Shown in pieces: positions 17,162 through 25,693 of a DNA stretch of 37,753 nt. The translations under genes and the position numbers were made by a program. Source of the DNA: Planctomycetota bacterium (GTDB lineage Bacteria; Planctomycetota; Planctomycetia; Gemmatales; Gemmataceae); assembly GCA_016873095.1 (NCBI GenBank), contig VGYC01000057.1:1-37753 (forward strand), in the 5' to 3' direction. How positions within the stretch are numbered: the first letter of the stretch is position 1; each line of letters starts with the position of its first letter. Under the pieces are notes generated by a model. It searched no databases. It saw nothing but the letters and a program-made list of their open reading frames with translations, and was not told where the DNA came from.

Positions 17162-18514
17162 ATGCTGAACCTGCTCGGCCGCCAGTTCAAACTCTGCGAT
17201 GGCGTGTCGCGCCGCGGCTTCTTGCGAATCGGTGGACTGGGACTGGCAGGTTTGACCTTGCCCGCTGTTCTGCGGATGCGAGAAGCTCAGGCATCGAACC
17301 GGCGGCGCGACAGCGCCGTCATCCTTTACTGGATGGCCGGCGGCCCCTCGCACATCGACACCTACGACATGAAACCGAACGCACCGGCGGAAGTTCGCGG
17401 CCCATTCCGCGCTTCGCCGACGCGGGTCTCAGGGCTATCGCTCTGCGAACTCTTGCCCGGACATATCCGGATCGCCGACAAGCTCGCGATCGTCCGCTCG
17501 TTGCACCATGGCAACGCCAACCATTTCGACGCTTCGCACTGGGCGCAGACCGGATACCACGTGCCGAACATCATGGGCCGTGGCCAGCCTTACCCCGCTC
17601 AGGGCGCTGTCGTTTCCCGATTGCGCGGCGCCAATCGGCCCGACATGCCGCCGTACGTTTGCCTGCCGGAAGGTTACAGTCCAAACCTTGGCTTCTACCA
17701 GCAAGCTGCCTACCTTGGGGCGGAGCACAACCCCATCGATGGCGGTGGCGAGCCAGGCTACCGGGGACGCATCTTGCAGCCGACGTTCTTGCCGCCGCGT
17801 GAGTTGTCGTTGCCGAGGGTTGCCGACCGCCGCGAACTGCTGCGCCGCATCGATGTCCTGACGCGCCGCGTCGAGTCCAGCGGCGAGTTTCGCGCCATGG
17901 ACAGCAGCTACCAGCGTGCCTTCGGCCTGATCACGAGTCAGCGTGCCAAAGATGCCTTCGACCTATCTCGCGAGCCGTTGACCTTGCGTGAGCGCTACGG
18001 CACGCATGCCTGGGGCAAGGCGGCCCTGCTGGCCCGTCGTCTCGTGGAAGCCGGTGTCACCTTCGTGACCATCAACCACTACGAGGCCGACATCGACTGG
18101 TGGGACGACCATTACACCATCGAGCGGAATCTGCGCCGCCGCTTGCCACTATTCGATCAGGCGCTGTCGTCGCTAGTCGAAGACCTGCACGTGCGCGGCC
18201 TTGGCGACCGCGTCCTCGTCGTGGCGTGCGGCGAGTTTGGCCGATCGCCGCGTATCGACAGTCTTGCCGGTCGTGGACACTGGAATCGTGCTTACAGCGC
18301 GCTGCTGGCCGGCGGCGGCATCCGGGCCGGCCAGGTCGTCGGCGCCACTTCGGCCGACGGCGGCGTGCCCAGCGACCGGCCCCTTCTCCCCGGAGACCTG
18401 CTCGCCACCATCTACCGCGTCCTCGGCATCGACCACGATTCGATGCTGCCAGATCGGCAGAACCGCCCGATCCGTCTCTGCGACCCGGGCCAGCCTATCG
18501 CCGAGCTTTTCTGA
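17162..18514 (+). CDS. DUF1501 exported protein (Tat signal)
   Basis: A 450-residue protein of the DUF1501 family, which is distantly related to alkaline phosphatases and sulfatases and is greatly expanded in Planctomycetes. The N-terminus has a twin-arginine signal (SRRGFLRIGGLGLAGL), so a folded, possibly metal-bearing protein is exported. Family motifs include WMAGGPSHIDTYDMKP, GEFGRSPRI, GRGHWNRAYSALLAGGGI and a C-terminal GDLLATIYRVLGID. The ATG at 17162 is preferred over one at 17132 because it opens directly into the Tat signal. Family members are often paired with DUF1549/DUF1553 proteins; one lies in this window but 16 kb away. The reaction is not established. Confidence 0.9.
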   Translation: MLNLLGRQFKLCDGVSRRGFLRIGGLGLAGLTLPAVLRMREAQASNRRRDSAVILYWMAGGPSHIDTYDMKPNAPAEVRGPFRASPTRVSGLSLCELLPGHIRIADKLAIVRSLHHGNANHFDASHWAQTGYHVPNIMGRGQPYPAQGAVVSRLRGANRPDMPPYVCLPEGYSPNLGFYQQAAYLGAEHNPIDGGGEPGYRGRILQPTFLPPRELSLPRVADRRELLRRIDVLTRRVESSGEFRAMDSSYQRAFGLITSQRAKDAFDLSREPLTLRERYGTHAWGKAALLARRLVEAGVTFVTINHYEADIDWWDDHYTIERNLRRRLPLFDQALSSLVEDLHVRGLGDRVLVVACGEFGRSPRIDSLAGRGHWNRAYSALLAGGGIRAGQVVGATSADGGVPSDRPLLPGDLLATIYRVLGIDHDSMLPDRQNRPIRLCDPGQPIAELF

Positions 18515-18683
18515 TTCGATTCGGGTGCACGATTCAGCAGCGACCCGCCTGAACCAGCTACAAACCATCTCCTCGTGCCTCAGGGGACGTGATCGCGCAA
18601 GCCATGCTCCGCGCCGCGTTTGTCTTTCGAAGCCCCGCAACACCGGGAAGAGGATCGCGGGGCCAATAAACGAGGAGGCACAC

Positions 18684-19016
18684 ATGTCCCGATTCCATTT
18701 CATGACGGCCGTTGCCATCTTGAGCGTACTGCTCGTCGGCGTGGGCACCAGCGCTGCGCAATCGCCCTTCGTGAACCTGCCGGGGCAGGGGCCACTGATC
18801 GCGAACTACGGCTATCAGGGCTGCTCGCCCGCGCCGGTGATCACGGTTGCGCCGCCGGTCATCGCCGCGCCATTCTTGCTGCCGCCGGTTCGAGTGTTTC
18901 GGCCGGCGCCCGTTGTCACTGGGCCGATCGGGCCGATCTGGCGGCATCGACATCACCGGGCGCACTTTCATCCCTGGCGTTTCTTTCTGCAAGGGCCGGG
19001 GATCGTCGTACGCTGA
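18684..19016 (+). CDS. Small secreted protein with His/Trp-rich tail
   Basis: A 110-residue protein, not recognised as a named family. It has a signal peptide (about 1-25, ending TSAAQS), a Pro/Val-rich middle (APVITVAPPVIAAPF) and a C-terminal stretch rich in His, Arg and Trp (WRHRHHRAHFHPWRFF), which might bind metal or anionic polymer. The start at 18684 is set by GAGGAGG at 18672-18678 even though the reading frame is open from 18201. It lies 169 bases after the DUF1501 gene and converges with a second DUF1501 gene; whether it works with them is a guess. Confidence 0.65.
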   Translation: MSRFHFMTAVAILSVLLVGVGTSAAQSPFVNLPGQGPLIANYGYQGCSPAPVITVAPPVIAAPFLLPPVRVFRPAPVVTGPIGPIWRHRHHRAHFHPWRFFLQGPGIVVR

Positions 19017-19056
19017 GGGCGCTGAAGTCGCCGAAGCAGGACGCACCATCACAACG

Positions 19057-19082
19057 AGCCATCGGGGGCAACCCCGGTGGCT
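19057..19082. terminator. Hairpin between convergent genes
   Basis: Bases 19057-19067 pair with 19072-19082 (11 base pairs including one T-G) around a GCAA tetraloop. It sits in the 75-base gap between two converging genes and is followed on the plus strand by a T-rich stretch (TTCGTCTTGTC). It could serve as a terminator for the plus-strand gene and perhaps for both. Confidence 0.6.
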
Positions 19083-19091
19083 TTCGTCTTG

Positions 19092-20519
19092 TCACGTCAA
19101 GATGTCGCGGATCACCTCGCCATGAACATTGGTGAGCCGGCGGCGAATGCCGTTGTGGTAGAACGTCAGCCGCTCATGATCTACGCCCAGGAGATGCAAG
19201 ACCGTGGCATGGAAATCAGGCCAGGTGACGATGTTTTCGACCGCTCGATGGCCGATTTCGTCGGTGCTACCGTATGTCATACCGGGTCGCAGTCCCGCGC
19301 CAGCGAGCCAGACGGAAAAGCCGCTCTGGTTATGGTCGCGACCCAGTCCGACCACGTTGGCGGCGGATTGCGTGAAGGGGGTGCGGCCAAACTCTGTCGT
19401 GAACAGCACCAGCGTGTCGTCGAGCATGCCGCGGCGGCGCAGGTCGCGCAACAGGCCGGCCACTGGCTGGTCGATACGGGCCGCCTCCTGCCCGTGGTTT
19501 TGCCGCACGTTTTCGTGCCCGTCCCAGTTGATGCGCGGGTTGCCGAACGATCCGCCGGAGAAGAGTTGCACGAAGCGCACGCCTCTCTCGATGAGCCGCC
19601 GCGCCAGCAAGCATGCTCGCCCGAAGTCCGCCGTCTGGGGCCGATGCAGGCCGTAGAGATCCTGGGTTGCTAGCGTTTCACGCTCGAGGTTGGCCACTTC
19701 CGGAATGGCCAGTTGCATGCGTGCTGCCATCTCGTAGCTGCGAATCCGGGCAGACAGGGCATCGTCACTGGAACGTTCCGCGAGGTGCCGCCGATTCATG
19801 CGCGACAGCAACTCCCGAGTCGCCTGGTCCGCGTTCGGGCCGAGGTCGCGGGCCGGCATGAGGTCGTCGAGCGGCGCGCCGCGGCCGCGTATGGCCACGC
19901 CCTGGTGACGCGCCGGTAGAAAGCCGTTGCTCCAGTTGATTGTTCCGCCCGCCGGCAAGCCGCGCGCGTCCGGGATGACAACGAACGCCGGCAAGTTGTC
20001 CGTCTCGCAGCCCAGTCCGTAGGAAAGCCACGAGCCCAGGACCGGAAAACCGTTCAAGCGGAAGCCGCTATTCTCTTGAAACGTCGCCGGCGTGTGGTTG
20101 GACGTATCAGCCACCATCGAGTTGATGATCGTTAGCTGATCGGCGACCGCGCCGATATGCGGAAACAGCTCGGACACCCAGATCCCGCTGCGGCCGCGCT
20201 GCCCGAATCGCCAGTCACTCTGCCGCAAGAGTCCGACCTGGCCGAAAAACACGTCCGGGCGCTCGCTGCCGACCAGTGAGCGGCCGTGCAGTCGTTCCAG
20301 CGCCGGTTTGTAGTCGAAGGAATCGACCTGACTTAACCCGCCGCACAAGCAGATGTGGATGGCACGCCGTGCCCGCACGGGATGATGCGGCGGCGGATCG
20401 CCCGAGTCGCCGGGTACTACTGCGGCGTGCAGATGCTGATCGCGTGCCAGCAACTCCGCCAGGGCCGCCCCACCCAGCCCGCAACTCATCCACGACAAGA
20501 AACCGCGACGATCCAGCAT
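19092..20519 (-). CDS. DUF1501 exported protein (second copy, long form)
   Basis: A 475-residue DUF1501 protein. The N-terminus MLDRRGFLSWMSCGLGGAAL is a Tat-like signal with the twin arginine. Motifs include CLCGGLSQVDSFDYKP, NWDGHENVRQNH, TTEFGRTPF, GRDHNQSGFSVWLAGAG, YGSTDEIGH and DFHATVLHLLGVDHERL, so the putative metal-site residues of the family appear complete. The frame is open to 20744, but the ATG at 20519 has GGAG seven bases upstream and gives the family N-terminus; 20525 is a close alternative. It is only distantly similar to the other DUF1501 protein here, so this is not a local duplication. The gap to the divergent DUF3500 gene is 200 bases. Enzymatic activity is unproven for the family. 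Confidence 0.9.
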   Translation of the reverse strand: MLDRRGFLSWMSCGLGGAALAELLARDQHLHAAVVPGDSGDPPPHHPVRARRAIHICLCGGLSQVDSFDYKPALERLHGRSLVGSERPDVFFGQVGLLRQSDWRFGQRGRSGIWVSELFPHIGAVADQLTIINSMVADTSNHTPATFQENSGFRLNGFPVLGSWLSYGLGCETDNLPAFVVIPDARGLPAGGTINWSNGFLPARHQGVAIRGRGAPLDDLMPARDLGPNADQATRELLSRMNRRHLAERSSDDALSARIRSYEMAARMQLAIPEVANLERETLATQDLYGLHRPQTADFGRACLLARRLIERGVRFVQLFSGGSFGNPRINWDGHENVRQNHGQEAARIDQPVAGLLRDLRRRGMLDDTLVLFTTEFGRTPFTQSAANVVGLGRDHNQSGFSVWLAGAGLRPGMTYGSTDEIGHRAVENIVTWPDFHATVLHLLGVDHERLTFYHNGIRRRLTNVHGEVIRDILT

Positions 20520-20719
20520 GGCCATGCTCCGCTGGCATGAAGTGGTCAAGGCGCCCAGGACAATTCTAGCAGATGCTGCCTGCAGGCCGAGGGCCAAACA
20601 ACCCCAACTCTCGCCCGAGTCAAGAAAACGGCAAGTGCAATCTGGCCAAGCAACGGCCACTCCCATAAGGCGAATGACAACTGCGTTAACGAGTCGACAC
20701 TTCAAATGAAAGGGCCGCC

Positions 20720-21799
20720 ATGAAGCCTGCCCGCTCCCTGCCATTTTTCCTCACGCTGTTCGCGATTGTCGCGCTGCTGTCGCTGGCCGGAGCGTTCGAC
20801 GGTGTCAAGGCGCCGCCGGATGCCATTGATTCGCCGGAGGTTGCCCAGGAACTCGTTGTGGCTGCGCAGCGGTTCAACGATGCGCTCGATCCGAAATTGC
20901 AGGCGAGCTATCTGTTTCGCGATGCGGAACGGGGCAACTTTCACTTCTTTCCCATCGCTCGGCGGGGATTGCCGTTGAAGCAACTCAAGGTTGGACAGCG
21001 CCAGCTCGGCCTGGCGCTGATGAGCGCCACGCTCAGTCACGTCGGCAATCAAAAGGCGCTGACGATCATGAGCCTGGGCGATTACTTGCGTGAAACCGAC
21101 AAGACGCCGAACGTCCATCGCGATTCCGACCAGTATTACATCACCATATTCGGAGATCCCACGCCGAAAGGGACATGGGGATATCGCTTCGAGGGATTTC
21201 ATCTGTCGCTGAACGTGACGGTTGTCAAGGGGCGCTGGATTTCGGTGACGCCGTCGTTCTTTGGGGCGATACCGGCCACCGTTCCGGATGGGCCGCGCAA
21301 GGGGCTCCAGGTTCTGCAACAAGAAACCGAGCTGGGGCGTGACCTGGCCAGGTCGTTCACCGCCGACCAGCGGCAGATCGGCTTCGGAAAGATCCCGGAC
21401 TTCAAGACCGAAACCGTGGGTGGGCTCATCACGGGCAATCAGCGCAAGATCGAGCGCGGCAAGCCGCGCGGCGTGGCCGTGTCGGCAATGACGGTCAAGC
21501 AGCGCGAGGTTCTCATGAAGCTTGTCCGGGCTCACATCGGACGCATCCGCAAGGAACTGGCGGACCAGGATCTGGCACGCATCGATCGGGCGGGCACGGA
21601 CAAGATCCATTTCATCTGGGCGGGCGGTCTCAAACCCGGCGAGCCGCACCACTATCTGATTCAGGGACCGACGTTCCTGATCGAGTACGATAACACGCAA
21701 GACGGCGCCAATCACGTTCATTGTGTCTATCGCGACTTCGACAATGACTTCGGGGACGCCATGCTGGAGCATTATGACAAGCATCACCAGCAACCATGA
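20720..21799 (+). CDS. DUF3500 family secreted protein
   Basis: A 359-residue protein with a signal peptide (about 1-26) and the DUF3500 pattern: an N-terminal FNDALDPKLQASYLF, the central GTWGYRFEGFHLSLNVTVV and the C-terminal HFIWAGGLKPGEPHHYLIQGPTFLIEYDN block. DUF3500 proteins are widespread in Planctomycetes and their biochemical role is not known; the conserved His and acidic residues suggest a hydrolase or ligand-binding site but this is inference. The ATG at 20720 follows AAAGGG. The next gene starts 49 bases after the stop and is probably co-transcribed. Confidence 0.85.
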   Translation: MKPARSLPFFLTLFAIVALLSLAGAFDGVKAPPDAIDSPEVAQELVVAAQRFNDALDPKLQASYLFRDAERGNFHFFPIARRGLPLKQLKVGQRQLGLALMSATLSHVGNQKALTIMSLGDYLRETDKTPNVHRDSDQYYITIFGDPTPKGTWGYRFEGFHLSLNVTVVKGRWISVTPSFFGAIPATVPDGPRKGLQVLQQETELGRDLARSFTADQRQIGFGKIPDFKTETVGGLITGNQRKIERGKPRGVAVSAMTVKQREVLMKLVRAHIGRIRKELADQDLARIDRAGTDKIHFIWAGGLKPGEPHHYLIQGPTFLIEYDNTQDGANHVHCVYRDFDNDFGDAMLEHYDKHHQQP

Positions 21800-21848
21800 G
21801 CCTCACGCCCCCACGCGAATCACTGGCCTGCCACAAGCGAGGCGTTTC

Positions 21849-23087
21849 ATGATACTTGCACGGCCGCGGCGATCGTTGTTGCTGAGGACGACGCTCCTTT
21901 GCGTCGTCGCCTGCGTGCCGCTCATGCTGCATGCTCAACCCGAGCAGCCCGGCAACCCTGTAAAAAAGAAGATCATTGCCTGGGGAGGGCTTGACTGGTA
22001 CAGCCCCGAGAATGTGCAGACCAATATCCGCAAGTTCGAGGAGCTTCCCTTTGACGGCATGGTGCTGCAAGGATTCAAGGCCAAGACAGTGGGCAAGGAT
22101 GTGATGTTCGACTGGCTGTGCTTCGGCAAGGAACGATTCGAGCGCCGGCAACTGGCCGAGACCATCCAGACGTTGAAAAGCATCAAGTTCAAGCGCTTTA
22201 CCGATAATTTGCTGCGCTATAACGTGACGCCAGGCGATGTGGACTGGTTTGCGGATTTCGACACCATCTTGCACAACGCACGGCTATGGGCGGCAGCGGC
22301 GCGGGAAACCGGGATGAAGGGCTGGCTCTTCGACGTGGAAGATTATCAGGGCCGAGTGTTCGACTACAAGAAGATGAAGTTCACCGGCAAGAAAAGCTTC
22401 GCGGAATATGCTCAGCAAGCGCGGCTGCGCGGCCGCGAGTTCATGAAGGCCGTCCAGGAGCCCTTCCCGGACATCGTCGTGTTTCTGGCGCTGGCGCATA
22501 GTTACGTCAATCGTGCTCCGCAGGCGATCAACCGCTTGTCGGAGCTGGAATATGGTCTCTTGCCCGCATTCTTGAACGGCATGATCGAGGCAGCGGGTCC
22601 CAAGGTCCGCATCATCGATGGCCATGAGCAATCCTACGGCTATCTCACCGCCGAGGACTACTACCGCGGCTATCACGCGACCCGGCAGAAAGCGCTTGCG
22701 CTGGTGCCGGCGAATGTCCATGCCAGGTACAACGCCCGCATGGAAGTCGCCATGGCGCTGTATGTCAACTACCTGTTCGCTTCGCCCGGGGCGGCCCGGG
22801 GGCCTACAGCCTTTTTGACGGCAAAGGAGCGCTTGCGGCTGTTTGAGCACAATGTCTACCACGCCCTGAGCGTCACGGACGAGTACGTGTGGTGCTATAG
22901 CGAGCGCTTGTGCTGGTGGGAAAAAGGCCATGCCGTGCCGACGCCCGACGGCGCGCTCGATGCGCTCCGTGAGGCCCGCAGGAAATACGACAGCAACCAG
23001 CCTCTGGGCTTTGACATGACCGAACGCATTGCCGCAGCCAGGGCAGCGGAAAAGAAAGCGCATGACCCAGGAAAGCGCAAGTCGTGA
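21849..23087 (+). CDS. Secreted protein of unknown function, possible TIM barrel
   Basis: A 412-residue exported protein I do not recognise. A signal peptide (about 1-31, ending MLHAQP) is followed by WGGLDWYSPENVQTNIRKFEELPFDGMVLQ-type segments, where strand-helix alternation and Trp/Tyr-rich loops (for example GWLFDVEDYQG, WCYSERLCWWEKG) suggest a glycoside-hydrolase-like barrel. Candidate acidic residues occur in DVEDY and DEYVW, but the active site cannot be assigned. The frame is open back to 21723 inside the DUF3500 gene; the ATG at 21849 was chosen because it begins the signal peptide, though its ribosome site is weak. It follows DUF3500 by 49 bases. Confidence 0.7.
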   Translation: MILARPRRSLLLRTTLLCVVACVPLMLHAQPEQPGNPVKKKIIAWGGLDWYSPENVQTNIRKFEELPFDGMVLQGFKAKTVGKDVMFDWLCFGKERFERRQLAETIQTLKSIKFKRFTDNLLRYNVTPGDVDWFADFDTILHNARLWAAAARETGMKGWLFDVEDYQGRVFDYKKMKFTGKKSFAEYAQQARLRGREFMKAVQEPFPDIVVFLALAHSYVNRAPQAINRLSELEYGLLPAFLNGMIEAAGPKVRIIDGHEQSYGYLTAEDYYRGYHATRQKALALVPANVHARYNARMEVAMALYVNYLFASPGAARGPTAFLTAKERLRLFEHNVYHALSVTDEYVWCYSERLCWWEKGHAVPTPDGALDALREARRKYDSNQPLGFDMTERIAAARAAEKKAHDPGKRKS

Positions 23088-23119
23088 CCGATCCGCCCTG
23101 GGATAGCACTTCTTTCGCG

Positions 23120-23505
23120 CTATCCGGGGTTTCGTTCTTTTGGCCTTGGTTCTTTCTTGCTGGCCTTGCCGGCCTGGCCGTGGACCGTGAGGCTGAGCTG
23201 TCGAAGACCACCGTCGTCAAGGTAGATGTTGAGCTGGTTATTGAACGGGCCCTCGCCGGGCAGCAGCTTGCATTCAATCTGCCCGGACCCGACGGGGAGT
23301 TCTACGAGGTCCGGGTGCTTCAAACTGAAGCGGCAGTTGCCGCCTCAGCACGTGTTCCCGCCCAGGACGCGGATCGGTTTGTCCGAAGCATTCTGGTAAC
23401 GGTAGACAACGATTAGCTCTCCGCCGGCAATCGCGTCCGGAACCTCGACAGCGCTCTCGGTGAGTTGCAGTTCCTATCTGGAGTCATCGGGACAGCCGAT
23501 CGCAC
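23120..23505 (-). pseudogene. Broken DUF1573-like gene with two lesions
   Basis: The minus strand encodes a protein-like sequence interrupted twice. A GTG at 23505 with AGGAGG seven bases upstream (23513-23518 on plus) opens VRSAVPMTPDR. A one-base shift near 23474 then enters the frame ELQLTESAVEVPDAI, continuing through VVYRYQNASDKPIRVLGG and NTC to an in-frame TGA at 23345-23347. After it the frame continues GGNCRFSLKHPDLVELPVG to a stop at 23120. A DUF1573/Ig-like beta-sandwich is suggested by the alternating strands and the Cys-containing GGNTC..GGNC turn. The two halves read as one protein only if both lesions are repaired, so this is a pseudogene or carries assembly errors. Reading TGA as selenocysteine is possible but unlikely. 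Confidence 0.6.
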
Positions 23506-23628
23506 CGTACGACCTCCTCTTGGCCGGTCAGGCTCTTTTACTTATCCTGGTCACTGGCAATACGAGCGAGTTTGGTCGGGTCCCAGGCCTGACGCTCGAA
23601 AACTGACAAGCATAGACGATTCAAGGCA

Positions 23629-24468
23629 ATGAACTGGTCCACTCTCACCCACAAGCAGCGTGTCCAGCATCTCGAGCTGGAAGGTTTCGTCGTGCTCCCC
23701 GATCTGCTGGACGCCGGGCAGATCGCCCGCGTCAAGGCGGAACTGTATCGGCTGCCGACCAAGGGGACGGATTACAGCGAGGCGCAGCGTTCCTGCTCCG
23801 ACGTACAGTGGACGGATAGCCCGGCCGCCATCGATCTCATCGCTCAGCCAACCGTCATCGATTTCCTCGACAAGCTGTTCGGCGACGAGCTGATCTGCAC
23901 GTCGTGCGTGTATGCCGTCTCGAAACCGGGGCATCCGGGGATCGCGATCCACACCGATGCGCAGCCGTATGGTTCAGCGATATTTGGGATGCAGGCGAGC
24001 GCGCCGCGGCTGGTGCGGGTACTCTTCTATCTCGACGACCTGACGCCGGAGCGGGCGCCGTTCAAGGTCATCCCACGCTCGCACCTGTCGCTGCACGCCG
24101 ACGGCAATCCGTACAAGCGTTACCTGTCGCATCCGGACGAGGTGATGGTGCTGTGCCGGGCCGGGTCGGCGGCCATCATCCACCAGGCAGTCTTTCACGC
24201 CAACTTCCCGAACACGAGCGGCGAGGATCGCAACATGCTGGCCATCGCCTATCGCCCGGCGTGGGCCAGCCCGATCGCCGACGTTCCCGACTGGCCGGCC
24301 GACAAGGTGGCGAAGCTGCCAGGGCACGTCGCGCGCTTCTTCAAGAGCCTGAACACGCGCAACTTCGATTACAACGTCGGCAACCGCCCCGCCAACATGG
24401 CCAGCGACGCTCCCGGCATCAGCCCGCGACGGTGGGAGACGGAAGATGGACTGAACACTGAACACTGA
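23629..24468 (+). CDS. Phytanoyl-CoA dioxygenase (PhyH) family protein
   Basis: A 279-residue Fe(II)/2-oxoglutarate-dependent oxygenase-like protein of the PhyH family. The double-stranded beta-helix shows the metal motif HTD (His108, Asp110), a distal His in IIHQAVFHANF (His185 or His190) and the oxoglutarate-binding Arg candidate at 201 (GEDRNML). It likely hydroxylates a small molecule; the substrate cannot be inferred. The ATG at 23629 is the first in frame after a stop and gives a normal PhyH N-terminus (LELEGFVVLPDLL). The last codons lie inside a 7-base tandem repeat that continues past the stop. The next gene, a Gfo/Idh/MocA oxidoreductase, begins 26 bases later in the same direction, suggesting a shared pathway. 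Confidence 0.88.
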   Translation: MNWSTLTHKQRVQHLELEGFVVLPDLLDAGQIARVKAELYRLPTKGTDYSEAQRSCSDVQWTDSPAAIDLIAQPTVIDFLDKLFGDELICTSCVYAVSKPGHPGIAIHTDAQPYGSAIFGMQASAPRLVRVLFYLDDLTPERAPFKVIPRSHLSLHADGNPYKRYLSHPDEVMVLCRAGSAAIIHQAVFHANFPNTSGEDRNMLAIAYRPAWASPIADVPDWPADKVAKLPGHVARFFKSLNTRNFDYNVGNRPANMASDAPGISPRRWETEDGLNTEH

Positions 24469-24487
24469 ACACTGAACACTGAATACT
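24452..24487. repeat. 7-base tandem repeat (TGAACAC) across a gene end
   Basis: About five head-to-tail copies of TGAACAC, the last one degenerate (TGAATAC). The array starts inside the final codons of the PhyH gene, supplies its stop codon (24466-24468) and fills the gap up to just before the next ATG at 24495. Slippage here would change the PhyH C-terminus and the spacing to the next gene. Confidence 0.9.
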
Positions 24488-24494
24488 GCTTTCC

Positions 24495-25532
24495 ATGAAA
24501 CGCTATCGCGCGGCTATCATCGGACTGGGATTCATCGGTGCGGCGGATCAGGTTTCCGGCGATGCACTCGGCCAGCGCGTTGTTGACCTGGACGGCACGC
24601 ACCTGGCGGCGCTCGAAGGTAATCCGCGCGTGGAGCTTGTCGCCGGCAGCAGCCGTGACGAGGGGCGACGGCAGCGCTTTCAGGAACGGACCGGCTGCCG
24701 CACGTTCGCCGACTGGCGCGCGTTGCTCGACAACGAACGGCTCGACATCGTCAGCATCGCGACCTACGCGCCGACGCACGCGGAGATTGCAGTCGCCTGT
24801 GCGGAACGAGGCGTCCGCGCTGTCTACTGTGAAAAGCCGATCGCCACGCGGCTGGCCGACGCCGAGCGGATGCTGGCGAGCTGCGTCAAGGCGGGTACCT
24901 TGCTGGTCCTAAACCACAATCGCCGTTTCAATCCGAACTATCGCCGGTTGCGCGATGCGGTCGCCGCCGGGATGCTGGGCGACCTCACGTCGGTCAATTT
25001 GCAATGGGGCACGGGCCGGCTCGGCAATGTCGGCACGCACCTGATCGATGCCATGCTGATGCTGACCGGCCGCACGGTGGAGGCGGTCAGCGGCGCGCTC
25101 GATCCAGCCGGGAAGCCGGATTGTCGTGGCGCTGCGTTTCGCGATCCTGGCGGCTGGGGACTGCTGCGCCTCGAGGGCGGCTTGATGGCGACAGTGGACG
25201 CGGCAGACATGGCCCGCCTGCCTGCGCGGATCACGCTCAACGGCACGCTGGGCCGCGCCTCGACCGGCGGCATGGACGTGGCCATCGAATTCAACGATGG
25301 TCGCCACGAAAGCTGGCCGGCCCCCAACGACGGCAAGTCGTCGATGGATCGTGCCGTCGCCGAGATTGTCGCCTGGCTGGATGGCACGGATGGCACGCCG
25401 TTTCCGTATGCCGCGCAGGCCGCCGTGCATACGCTGGAGACGATTCTCGCCTTCCATGCTTCGCATGAACGCCAGGCAGCATGGGTGGAGCTGCCCTTCA
25501 CCGACAAGGCACGAGAACTACGCAGCGGCTGA
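24495..25532 (+). CDS. Gfo/Idh/MocA family oxidoreductase
   Basis: A 345-residue NAD(P)-dependent oxidoreductase of the Gfo/Idh/MocA family, usually acting on sugars or inositols. The Rossmann loop GLGFIG is at 10-15 and the family signature CEKPIA (Lys114) at 112-117. The expected His in the active-site helix occurs in NVGTHLIDAML. An unusually long loop (GAADQVSGDALGQRVV and onward) separates the glycine loop from strand 2. It begins 26 bases after the PhyH gene, the gap being filled by a tandem repeat; no good ribosome site is visible in that repeat. Substrate is unknown, but the nearby enolase-superfamily gene supports a sugar-acid theme. Confidence 0.9.
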   Translation: MKRYRAAIIGLGFIGAADQVSGDALGQRVVDLDGTHLAALEGNPRVELVAGSSRDEGRRQRFQERTGCRTFADWRALLDNERLDIVSIATYAPTHAEIAVACAERGVRAVYCEKPIATRLADAERMLASCVKAGTLLVLNHNRRFNPNYRRLRDAVAAGMLGDLTSVNLQWGTGRLGNVGTHLIDAMLMLTGRTVEAVSGALDPAGKPDCRGAAFRDPGGWGLLRLEGGLMATVDAADMARLPARITLNGTLGRASTGGMDVAIEFNDGRHESWPAPNDGKSSMDRAVAEIVAWLDGTDGTPFPYAAQAAVHTLETILAFHASHERQAAWVELPFTDKARELRSG

Positions 25533-25693
25533 TGGCCTGTCACGGATCGATTGATTGGGGGGGGCGAGGCGCCTGCCGAGCCGTCAACGGAGTGATGCAT
25601 CTCTCAACGAAATCAACGAGAATAACTACGGACGGGGATGACACAAGTCGTCTGACCGGGAGAATGACGGCGTCCTGCGCTATCCGCGCCGCG

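Noticed and set aside
23345-23347. TGA read as selenocysteine
   Set aside because: The hairpin after TGA is too short and too close for a normal bacterial SECIS, and a frameshift upstream also breaks the gene. Kept only as an alternative in the finding.
23084-23416. Plus-strand 110-codon frame overlapping the end of the preceding gene
   Set aside because: It mirrors the minus-strand DUF1573-like sequence, which reads far more like a real protein. Its hydrophobic start appears to be a by-product of that.
24452-24487. Tandem repeat considered as a CRISPR array
   Set aside because: Units are 7 bases with no spacers and no cas genes nearby.
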